DNA of 64,000 nt from Taxillus chinensis (taxonomy: Eukaryota; Streptophyta; Magnoliopsida; Santalales; Loranthaceae), in NCBI GenBank assembly GCA_023512835.1, contig CM042090.1, positions 58,391,865-58,455,864 on the forward strand, read 5' to 3'. The notes beneath the pieces are model-generated. The model worked only from the letters and a program-made list of their open reading frames with translations, made no database searches and was not told where the DNA came from. Of this stretch, positions 55,099-64,000 are shown one piece after another. Both the position numbers and the translations under genes were made by a program. Position 1 is the first letter of the stretch; each line of letters starts with the position of its first letter.

Positions 55099-56891
55099 TG
55101 ATTGGGGGGATTTATACCCCCTTTTAGGGCCATTTGGATACATTTTCATACTCTTTTGATTCATTTATTGCCCAATTGTGCTACTTTATCATATTTTCAT
55201 GCCTTAACCTAGAAAGGAGGATTTCTTGTAGTTTTTGTGGTATTTGTGCTATATTTTGACAGGAATCCAAAAATTAAGGAAGAATTCACCAAATTCACAG
55301 AGAGAAAGAAAGAATACCAAAGACCTAAAGTTTACAACGCTCAAATCTCAAGTTGGTCGGGTGAAGGCCGGGTGAAGCTCATACTTCAGGGATGGCTTTG
55401 CAGGAACACATTGAAGATTTTCTCCTTCTGGTCGGGTGAAATCCGAGGTCACTTGGAGGTGGTCGGGTGAACCACTCTTCACCCAACTAGGTCGGGTGAA
55501 GCTGATTTTGCACAGGAAGACTCTCCAAGCATCATGGAACATAACTCTCTTCTGGTCGGGTGAAATTTGAAGATGCTACGGTGTGGTCGGGTGAAGAATT
55601 CTTCACCCGACCAAGCTCAAATTCCGGCGATAGACTTCTTATTTTTGAAGATCACTTTTTCCCTACTGGACCAAAATCATTTGAGCAAAGGACAAACACC
55701 AAGCACTCAGGTCAAAGAAGAATTAAATGAAGAAATTTGAATTCAAATGGGTGCTTTGTATTTGGATTAAGGTCTTTTATGGGGATTAAGAGGGAGATTT
55801 ATATTATTTTCAAATTCAAAAATAGGAAGTTACATGAGAGTTAATATGGGATAATTATTTGGAAGAATTATGAGAAATAATAGGGAATTCAAATTCAAAA
55901 ATTCAAATATAACCTTGGGAGGCTATAAAAGGGGAATGGATCCTTCATTTGTAATCATCCAAGTGATCCAATATTCAACAATTCTCTTCCATTCCATTCC
56001 TCACTTAAAGTAGAGAGAGAGAGAGAAAGAAGAAGGTTTGGGGCATCTCTTGGAGCTTGAAGGCAACCTACTGGGAAAAGAAGATCAACCTTGGAATTCT
56101 TGTTCTAAATAGGCAAGCTATCCTTTTTGGTTTTTCTAATCCATGTTCTGTAATTTTGTTGTTTTTAATTTAACTATGGAAACTTAAAAACCCCTGATTG
56201 GGGTTATGATGGAGTTTGATGTAATAAATTAAATAGCAATGTTTTAGTTTAATCTTCTTCACTTTGTGAGTGTTTATTGAATATCTTGGGTTGAAATATA
56301 AAATGGACTTGACCACTTCATTTTATCATATTAGGTATTTATGTGAAGGATTGAAAAATGAAGCATAATTACTGGAAAAAGCAAGATAATCAAACTAGGG
56401 GTTGCATAATTTGCGAAAGCCAGTGTAAAACCTAGGATACCAAGTTAAGAGTAGGTGTGGTACCTGCTCTAGACTAAACAACCCAAATCTTAAAGGGTCA
56501 CCCATCCCTCATGCTAGGGTGTACACACGGATTATGGCACTTGAAAAAGGCTAATTCATGCATTAAAGGTCGGGTATTAAATATTGTCACAAGGAAAGAA
56601 TTAGATTGAACTAAGGCATATTCTTGGGAAAAATACATCAAATGAAATCTTAGCTCCAATCACCTTTATCAATCGAACTTATCTCTACTCAAAACTACAT
56701 TTCCATTTCTCATTACCATTTAATCATTTGTTTTAAATTCAATTCTGTTTTTATTTATTTTTAACCAAAAATCTCTTCATAAGCTAGTTAAAATTTCCAA
56801 ATTCTACATCCTTCCCTTGGGTACGATAATCCGGACTTAAAAACCCACTTTATTACTTATCATGATTTGTACACTTGCAAATCCTCGATCA
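55099..56891 (+). repeat. Element H 3' LTR, 3' end truncated
   Basis: The likely start is TGATTGGGGGGATTTATACC after a purine run. Near the other end are CGATAATCCGGACTTAAAA and CACTTTATTACTT, typical of Athila LTR ends, then TGATTTGTACACTTGCAAATC. It is cut at about 56891 by a copia LTR fragment. The start could be off by a few bases because no intact partner LTR is in the window. The GGTCGGGTGAA motifs (55350-55615) mark its early part. Confidence 0.6.
55585..55612. repeat. Perfect 28-bp palindrome in element H LTR
   Basis: GGTCGGGTGAAGAA is followed directly by its exact reverse complement TTCTTCACCCGACC. It is the most symmetric case of the motif repeated at 55355, 55431, 55462 and 55554. 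Confidence 0.92.
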
Positions 56892-57657
56892 CTTACATCG
56901 GGACACAACGAGCCGATAACATAAATGCGGTATGGATAAGTTGTAGTAGCATCTTCTTAGTCCGGTGTAGATTTCCTTACTCTGTATCAATGAGGCTTGG
57001 ATCCTTACTCCGTGTCAATTATTGCTTACTCCGTGTAAATGAAGTCCTGAAATCCTTACTCCATGTCAGCGCTTCCTTACTCCGCATGAGGTAGATATGC
57101 GGAATCCTTATTCCGCATCAGTGCTTCCTTACTCCGCGTGAGTTCCTTCGCTTGAGTAATAGTTCGGATTCCTTATTCTGCAATAGTTGTCCTTACTCCG
57201 TATCAGTCATTTCTTACTCCGCTCAAATGAAAGACTCGGATTCCTTAGTCCGTATCTTCTTTTCCTTAGACAGCTGAAGTGAAAGACTTAATTTCTTTCT
57301 CCGCAATAAATCTCTCTTACTCCGTACGAGTTGTAGACTCGGATTCTCATTCCGCATAAATTGACTTAGTCCAATCAAGAATAAAAGCACGGATTCCTTA
57401 GTCTTTTTTGTCAAGTGATTAGTCCGTACGAAGGGTCCTTACTCCGGATGAAGACTTGGTTATTTACCAAGTGTTTGACGACACTCATGATAATCCGGAT
57501 CAGGATTATATATATCCCGTCCTTGGCTTTGCTCTCTCGAGTGTAAGTCCAGTTTAGGATTTTATCTTCGCAAGCTTAGAATAAACATGAAACATCTCAA
57601 ATCAAATTACATAGGGTTTTTTAACAACATCATCCAAATTATGGGCTTGATCCAACA
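56892..57657 (-). repeat. Copia (A/B-related) LTR fragment, inverted
   Basis: On the minus strand it starts TGTTGGATCAAGCCC at 57657, carries the GGAGTAAG motif array (seen as CTTACTCCG) and ends at CCCGATGTAAG near 56892. That is the same LTR position at which the tandem units of element A are cut. The TATA and R-U5 part is missing. It abuts integrase codons of the minus-strand Athila-like element. Confidence 0.85.
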
Positions 57658-58437
57658 AATGACATTCCTTCCCATAAAGAATGCGATACGGTCACATTCC
57701 AATGGGAGTTTTATAGGCTGTCCTATATGCCCATGAGGCTTCATCAATCCTTTAAGACCAATCCTTCATGTTTCCTCCAACTATCTTCTCTAAAATGGCT
57801 TTAATCTCTCTGTTGGACACCTCAGCCTGTCCATTAGCTTGTGGGTGGTAAGCTAAATACTTCCAATGGTTCACACCATATTTCACCAATAATTTATCAA
57901 ATAACTTATTACAAAAGTCATCACTAATTATAGCCCTTGGTGTCCCAAAGCAGCCTAAAAATATTCCTTCAGAGGAATTTAGTCACAACCCTGGCATCAT
58001 TTACTTTTGTTGGAATTGCCTCCACCCATTTCGACACGTAATCCACAGCCCAACAAAATATATGAATAGCCATCAGAGATGGGGAATGGCCCCATGAAAT
58101 CTATACCCCAAATGTCAAAAATCTCAACCGAAAGAATTCCAGTTAAGGTCATCTCATTCTTCCTAGACAATCCACCTACCCTTTGGTATCTATCACAGGT
58201 TTTAATGTAAGTGTAAGTGTCCTTAACCATTGTGGGCCAATAAAACCCACATTGCCTAATTTTGGCCACTGTCCTTTGGACTCCAAAGTGGCCCCCATAG
58301 TTAGATGCATGGCAATTATGCAAAATAGCATTGGTTTCTTCATCTGGGACACACCTCCTAATGATCCGATCAAGACACCGTCTGTAGAGGATGGGATCAT
58401 CCCAAATGTACCTCTGAGCTTCAGTGATAAACCTCTT
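57658..58437 (-). pseudogene. pol: Element F integrase (zinc-binding and core)
   Basis: Zinc-binding region: NCHASNYGGHFG and CDRYQ, where the second Cys of CxxC is Tyr as in element H. Core: IWGIDFMGPFPISDGYSYIL, then, after frameshifts near 58010 and 57960, blocks for the second Asp (58000-57930) and for the QANGQAE-type Glu (about 57830). The last codons read PYRILYGKECH and stop at the copia LTR edge (57657). Confidence 0.82.
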
Positions 58438-58989
58438 TCACTGGTGATAATCAAACCTTTTGGGAATAAATTCAGTGGCTAAATAGTTTGCTATGTCAGC
58501 AAACCAAGGAAGTTGGCTAACCTCAAGTACCTTCTCATCAGGGAAGTCATCTAAAATGGGTAGAGACTTTAGTGCATTTTCCACACGGGAGAGGTGATCA
58601 GCCACAGTATTCAGAGCTCCCTTTGTATCTCTAATTTTAAGATCAAACTCCTGTAAAAGGAGAACCCATCTAAGCAAGCGTGGCTTAGCTTCCTTTTTGG
58701 CAAACAAATATTTCAAGGCTGCATGATCAATAAACACAACAACCTTAGACCCAAAGAGGTAGGGTCTAAATTTGTTACATCCATAAACCACTGTCAGCAG
58801 CTCCTTCTCAGTGGTGGTGTAGTTGTGTTAGGCCTCATCAAGGGTTTTACTTGCATAATAAATTACCCTAAGCACCTTATCTCTTCGTTGCCCAAGGACT
58901 ACCCCCACAGCATAGTCACTGGCATCACAAATCAGTTCAAAGGGTTGTTCCCAGTTTGGTGTGACTATCACAGGTGCAGTGACGAGCTT
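58438..58989 (-). pseudogene. pol: Element F RNase H
   Basis: The frame 58791-58438 contains [40 protein letters not shown] and [11 protein letters not shown], the C-terminal half of Athila RNase H. The first half (58985-58800; CDASDYAVG and KALDEA-type blocks) is separated by a stop near 58828. It would remove template RNA during cDNA synthesis. Confidence 0.85.
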
Positions 58990-60191
58990 CTACTTAAGAA
59001 CATTAAAAGCAGTTAAACATTCGTCATTGAATACAAAACTTTTGTCTTTCTCCAGCAGCATATTAAGGGGTTTTGCTATTTTTGAGAAGTCCTTGATGAA
59101 TCTTCTATAGAACCCAGCATGTCCTAAGAAGCTTCTCACCCCTTTCTCATTGGTTGGAGGTGGCAACGTTTCAATGGTGGATATTTTTTCCTTATCCACC
59201 TCCAAACCTTTTGAGGACACCTTGTGCCCTAGAACTATGCCCTCATGTACCATAAAATGGCATTTCCCCCAGTTGAGGAGTAACTCTTTCTCCTCACATC
59301 TTTCCAAGACTATATCCAGATTGTTTAAACATTGTTGGTAGGAGGAACCAAACACTGAGAAATCATCCATGAACACCTCCATGATTTCCTCCACCAAGCC
59401 TTGGAAGATTGCCATCATGCACCTCTGAAAAGTGGCAGGTGCATTACACAGCCCAAATGGCATCCTTCTAAAGGCAAAGGTGCCAAATAGGCATGTGAAG
59501 GTAGTTTTTTCTTGGTCATCGGGCTTAATCATAATATGATTATACCCTGGATATTCGTCTAAGAAACAAGAATGACTATATCCCGCTAGCCTATCCAACA
59601 TCCTGGTCAATAAAAGGAAGGGGGAAAGTGATCCTTCCTTGTGGCATTATTAAGCTTTTTGTAGTCAACACACACCCTCCATCCAGTTACAGTCCTGGAT
59701 GGAATCAGTTCATTTTTGTCATTTTTAATTACTGTCATGCCTCCCTTCTTTGGCACAACATGTAAACGACTCACGCACTCACTGTACGAGATCGCATAAA
59801 TTATCCCAGTATTTTTCCATTTTAAGATTTCTTTTCTAACCACTTCCTTCATTACTAGGTTTAACCGTCTTTGCCTCTCTATAATGGGTTTAAATTCATC
59901 ATTCATTAAGATTTTGTGCATGCAAATTCCTGGACTTATGCCCCTAATATCATCAATGTTCCATCCTAGGGTCTTTTTATGTCTCCTAAGGATTTCTAGC
60001 AGTTGAGCACATTCCACATTATTTAAGTTTGCAGCAACAATCATAGGAAATTTATTTGTGGAGTCTAAGAACTCGTACCTTAGATGTCCAGGTAGCTCCT
60101 TCAATTCAGGAGCTGGAGTTGTGTCCTCTTCCTTTGCTTCTTTAGCTTGCTCCAGTGGGCTTGACATTTTATCATCCTCTTCATCTATCAA
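58990..60191 (-). pseudogene. pol: Element F reverse transcriptase
   Basis: Two long frames cover it. Frame 60191-59607 has FPMIVAANLNNVECAQLLEI, the HKKTLGWNIDDIRGISPGIC block, and LHVVPKKGGMTVI with TGWRVCVDYKKLNNATRKDH. Frame 59610-58990 has FLDEYPGYNHI, RRMPFGLCNAPATFQRCMMA and VFMDDFSVFGSSYQQCLNNL with both catalytic Asp, ending in GFYRRFIKDFSKIAKPLN. Only one frameshift (about 59607) parts them. SGY, expected before NQI-type residues, is PGY here. Confidence 0.9.
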
Positions 60192-60203
60192 ATCTTCCTC
60201 TCC

Positions 60204-60671
60204 CTACTGTTGGGTTTCTGTAAGTAGGAGCTCTTCATCTTCCACTTGTTCCATTTGGTCTCCCAAGAAGTCTTCAACCAAAGCCTCAAAGTCATCAACC
60301 CAAAAGCAATCCTCTTCTTCTTGTCCTTGCAGAGCTCTCTCTATAGTAAAGGCTAGAGTGTCTTCATTGATTCTCAAGGTTAGCTGCCCTTGAGCCACAT
60401 CTATAAGTGCACACCCCGTTCTGAGAAATGGTCTTCCAAGGAGGAGCTGGACTCCTCGAGCTTCCAACATTTCCAAAACCACAAAGTCTCCTGGAAAAAT
60501 GAAGGAGCCCACCTTTATTAACACATCTTCAATAATTCCTTCAGGTCGTCCAAGAGACCGATCAGCAAACTACAATGATATGGAAGTGGGCTTCATTCCC
60601 TTCAGTCCAAGTTGCTTGTAAAAGGAAAAAAAGATTAAGCTTATGCTGGCCCCTAAATCACAGAGGGCCTG
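60204..60671 (-). pseudogene. pol: Element F aspartic protease
   Basis: The active-site segment CDLGASISLI is encoded at about 60668-60630 just after a stop. The rest is the open frame 60524-60204: VGSFIFPGDFVVLEMLEA, LLLGRPFLRTGCALIDV and an acidic C-terminal linker to RT. Damage: a stop before the active site and a frameshift near 60570. Confidence 0.82.
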
Positions 60672-62340
60672 CTACGGTGGTGTATCTCCTATCACACACG
60701 GGAGAGTAAAGCTGCCCGGATCCTTATGCTTAATGGGCGGTTTCTCTCGAACCACGCTGCTCACCTCATTTGTTACAACAACCGTCTCATGGTCTCCATA
60801 CTTCCTCTTCTTCATCACAAAATCTTTTAAAACTTTCTTGCATCCGGGCATCTCGCTTAAGAGCTTCAATAAAAGGAATGTTGATTTCCAGCTTCTTGAA
60901 TATCTTCAAGAAGTGTTCATTTTCTTCTTCCATCTTTTGATTCCTCATACGCTGAGGAAATGGCATTGTAGGCCTTACCTCTTTTGGCCTTTGTTCTTTA
61001 GCTGGGTCCACTCCCAACTATTTCTCTTCTTCTTCAGCTTTTCCTTCATTTTCAGGCACCAAAGGCTTGCTCTTTTCTCCATGATTGATTTTCTTTTTAG
61101 GCTCCTTGACCTCCTTCAATCCTTTTCCACTCCTTAAAGTAATAGCCTTACAACTCTCCTTGGGGCTCACTTCGGTGTCACTTGGAAAAGATTTGGAAGA
61201 CACCCCTTGGTTGGCGTTTTAGGCCAAATTTACTAGTAGTTTTTCCACATTCTTGATGAAAGATTTCATGCTTCCCACCTTCTCCTTTAAATCACCAACC
61301 TCTCTTCTTGTTGCTTTTTCCTCATCTGAATAATTTCGAGAGCAAAATTGTTGCTGTGGTTGATTCTCTACCCTAGGTGGCGCTTGAGTACTAGGTTGCT
61401 CTTGGAGGAAATTGTCTGTAGTGTAAGGATTTTACCTCATTCCCGGTGGAATATACTTGTAAGGCATTGAGGCCTCACCTCCTCTGGTTTGGGTTTTCTG
61501 AAAACCCTGATGTTGTTGTTGTTGGTTGTTGTATCCTGAACCTTATTGTTGGAAGCTATGGCCTTGCTGTTGTGGGTAGTAGGGCTGCTTCTGATATAAA
61601 CCCTTGCCTCCCACATAATTCGTTTCTTCAGCTCCACTCCAGCTTTGATCTTGTGTTTGTGGGGCTGGTTGTTGTTGTCCTCCAACTTTTAAAGCCAAGA
61701 CCTCCATGCTCTTTGCCAAAACATGAATCTGTTCTTGCATGTCATTGGAGGTGTTATCCACTATAGCTGCCTTCTCCTTTGGCCTTGACGTTCTTACATT
61801 TCACTATCGCCAATCAACTAGCGACAATCTCTCTAGTAGCTCAACGACTACATTAGGCTCTAGGTTCATCAAGCAGCCTCCTGCACTCGTATTCACCATA
61901 TCTTGAGAGTGAGACCGTAATCCGGTGTAAAAGGATTCCATTTGAATCCATTGAGGTCTTCCATGCTCAGGGCACCTTCGACCAAATCCTTAATTCTCTC
62001 CCATGCCTCATGGAGAGTTTCCATTTCATCTTGCCTGAACCGGCTAATTTCTCCTCATAGTTATATCACCTTGGAAGGAGGGAAGTATTTGGACATGAAC
62101 TTATTTTGCATCTCCTCCCAAGTAGAAATTGAACCAGTGGCAGGCGTTAAACCAACCAAGCACTCTGTCGCTCAAGGAGAAGGAAAAGAGTCCGAGTTTT
62201 ATGGCTTCATCGGACACATTGTTTATCTTTATGGTGTCGCACATCTAGTAAAATCTCATCAAGTATTGATGGGGATCATCTATTGCAGTGCCTCCAAAGG
62301 CATTATTGCTCATCATATTGATGATTGCCGGTTTTAATTC
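60672..62340 (-). pseudogene. gag: Element F gag
   Basis: The gag domain begins near 62340 with FELKPAIINMMSNNAFGG and DEAIKLGLFSFSLSDRVLGW. It runs to about 61850 through a damaged HGRPQW-type region, then a Gln/Asn-rich region (61760-61440), then KESCKAITLRSGKGLKEVKE (about 61165) and the linker MPFPQRMRNQKMEEENEHFL to the protease (61017-60672). Stops and frameshifts occur about every 250 bases. Gag would form the particle. Confidence 0.82.
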
Positions 62341-62820
62341 AAAATTATTGGCTTGGACTCTTGTTTGTCGGATCCCGAGTAGTGGTCGACATGGTTGGCC
62401 TTGCGTAGTCCAAGAATATTCTCGGCATAGTTCCTGTTACCCTCCCCTTCCGGGTATTGCCCATTGAAAGTTGCCCCTTGTTTGCTGTCCACCGCCTTCA
62501 AGTCTTTGATATGCTATAAATTCCAAATGTGTGTTTTCCAGGACCTTGTAGAGCGTCATCAGCTTCTTTAGCAACATCCCTAGCTACTCTGTGATGATTT
62601 CGAGAACTGTTCAGGTTCTGGATTAAAAGGCACAAGTTCTCTACGTCGCATGCACAATTGAAAATTTTCTCAAACACCGTTGTGCACTCCTGCAAAACAG
62701 CAAAAACACACCCCGGTAACTCCGTACAATACCAAAAAAAAAAAATAGAATGTATATACTAAAATCACAATTCAAACTATTTCAACCAATGTTGATGTAA
62801 AAACCAACAAACCGTTGAAT
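62341..62820 (-). other. Element F leader and gag start region
   Basis: Between the primer site and the recognisable gag domain. A 65-codon frame (62695-62498) may be remnant N-terminal gag, but I cannot match it to a motif. Confidence 0.4.
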
Positions 62821-62836
62821 CCCAAGAACGGCGCCA
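62821..62836 (-). other. Primer binding site of element F
   Basis: The minus strand reads TGGCGCCGTTCTTGGG, close to the tRNA-Asp-type primer complement used by Athila/Tat elements. It lies three bases inside the LTR edge. Confidence 0.75.
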
Positions 62837-62839
62837 ATT

Positions 62840-63694
62840 TGATGAACAGATTTTTAGCTATACTAAAGTAGTTTAGCTATTATTGTTTAATTTGTTCCTC
62901 AAAATTTCTATTTTTAGTTCGTTTAATGTTTACTACAATGTATAGCAACAAGTAAGGGGTTGAACCCATAGGGATTAACCAAGTTTCTCAATTTTTCAAT
63001 CAAATTACCAATTTATTCAAGTCCTAGAACATGTTTTAGCTTACCCTTCTTCGTGTTTTTTTAATGAACTAATGTTTTTAATGTTCTAGAAATTAATGAA
63101 GCCAGAGATTGATTTGGATTTGATATGTTAGAATAAAGGCATCTAGGGTCACAAATTCACCAACCCCACACTGTTTCTACCGATTTAGGTATTTTTGAGT
63201 TTGTTTTTCCAGAGATGCATGCTATCAACCAAGGTCTCGCAATGGTCATTGTCAGACCTTCTAAGAGCTTACTGCATGAATGGTCATCACTACAGTAGCT
63301 TACACAACCAATAAATCACACACATGCAAGGATAATGGTCACACCAAACATGTGTATGTCAAGAATCATAAGATCTGTCCCAGACTAGGACTAAGAAAAC
63401 CAGAAGTGCACATCCCAGATTATAGAAGTGAAGATAAAATTTTTGAAACACGCAAAGATTCACATAAATAACCCAGAATTCACCCAAAGTCAGTATTACA
63501 GCATAGGGGGGCTACATTGCTCTCCTAGAATTAAAGGACTACTCACACATGCTAAAGTTTACAAAGAATTCCATCAAATACAGCATTTGAAACAAGTGCA
63601 AGATAGATCCAAACCCCATCTTTGATCTTCAGTTCCAGCAGCAATCCCGGCCTTCAAGGTAGTTCTTCAGCCCAGCGTTTTCAATGTTGTCTAG
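62840..63694 (-). repeat. Element F 5' LTR, partial
   Basis: The inner edge on the plus strand begins TGATGAACAG. It has no coding content. The outer edge is missing because copia element E starts at 63695. Short frames such as 63280-63471 have no recognisable motif. Confidence 0.65.
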
Positions 63695-64000
63695 TGTTGG
63701 ATCAAACCTAGAATTTGGATTATGCAGATCAAACCTAATGTAATTTGATTTTAGTTGTTTCATGTTTATTTTAAGACTGTGTAGAAGATAAAATTATTAC
63801 TCGGACCTACTCCTATAAGAGCAAAGCAAAGGACAGGATACATAATCCTGATCCGGGTCATCATGAGTATCGTCTAACACTTGGTAAATAACCAAGTCTT
63901 CATCCGGTGTAAGGACCCTCTCGTACGGAGTAAGAGAGATTTGTTGCAGAGAAAGAATTAGGTCATTTACTCCAGCTGTCTAAGGAAAAGAAGATTCGGA
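63695..64000 (+). repeat. Copia element E 5' LTR start (continues past the window)
   Basis: It opens TGTTGGATCAAACCTAG and follows the A/B LTR order (AGGACAGGATACATAATCC near 63831, CGGAGTAAGAG near 63916). TCTAG at 63690-63694 is the expected target duplication. Whether an element or a solo LTR follows cannot be seen. Confidence 0.85.

Larger units (their letters stand above)
9968..56891 (+). mobile_element. Athila-like Ty3/gypsy element H, split by copia element A
   Basis: Order of parts: gag end (9968), protease, reverse transcriptase, RNase H and integrase to 13568; then copia A (13569-50588); then integrase C-terminus (50589-51030), an env-position gene with a Ulp1-like protease (51833-53831), untranslated region and 3' LTR (55099-56891, truncated). 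The integrase frame resumes exactly after the GAAAG duplication (13564-13568 and 50589-50593). The left part is replaced by Tat element C and the right end is cut by a copia LTR fragment. Confidence 0.85.
57658..63694 (-). mobile_element. Athila-like Ty3/gypsy element F, minus strand, both ends incomplete
   Basis: From right to left: partial LTR (63694-62840), primer site (62836-62821), gag, protease, RT, RNase H, integrase to 57658. Here the integrase breaks after GKECH at the copia LTR fragment. Motifs equal those of element H, but the sequences are clearly diverged. The right LTR is cut by copia element E at 63695. Confidence 0.88.

Overview
The window is plant nuclear DNA made almost entirely of LTR retrotransposons inserted into one another, as in gene-poor pericentromeric or intercalary heterochromatin of an angiosperm. 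The families seen are Ty3/gypsy Athila-like, Tat/Ogre-like and Tekay/Del-like chromovirus, Ty1/copia SIRE/Maximus-like, and a TRIM. I found no host housekeeping gene, tRNA, rRNA or CRISPR array. The species cannot be named from the sequence.

Layout. 1-3178: plus-strand chromovirus end (integrase, chromodomain, LTR), abutting an inverted, truncated LTR of a related element (3179-4340). 4341-9967: 3' end of a Tat-like element C (pol tail, minisatellite, 3.1-kb LTR). 9968-56891: Athila-like element H, split in its integrase by copia element A (13569-50588, target duplication GAAAG). A is split in gag by minus-strand Tat element D (15523-35513, ACTGG/ACCGG) and, downstream of pol, by a chromoviral-LTR plus TRIM insertion (41460-44252, CCGAA). 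D is split in its minisatellite by copia element B (19614-32637, ATAGC). The duplications give the order of events: H first, then A, then D, then B. 56892-57657 is a minus-strand copia LTR fragment. 57658-63694 is a minus-strand Athila-like element and 63695-64000 the start of another copia LTR.

Main biological point. Both copia elements A and B carry, after the pol stop, a third long sense-strand gene: an N-terminal domain resembling the plant-transposon/env-like domain of Athila elements, a Pro/Ser linker with a coiled coil and a nuclear-localisation-like motif, and a C-terminal C48 (Ulp1/SENP-like) cysteine protease. In A the catalytic half is an open 379-codon frame with His271, Asp288, Gln346 and Cys352. 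The unrelated Athila-like element H carries a recognisably homologous protease at the same place, with the same 17-residue His-Asp spacing. A Ulp1-type protease in the env position of two retrotransposon superfamilies is the most unusual feature here.

Most coding regions are broken by stops and frameshifts. Near-identical tandem copies differ mainly by one- to three-base indels, so some frameshifts may be assembly errors rather than decay.
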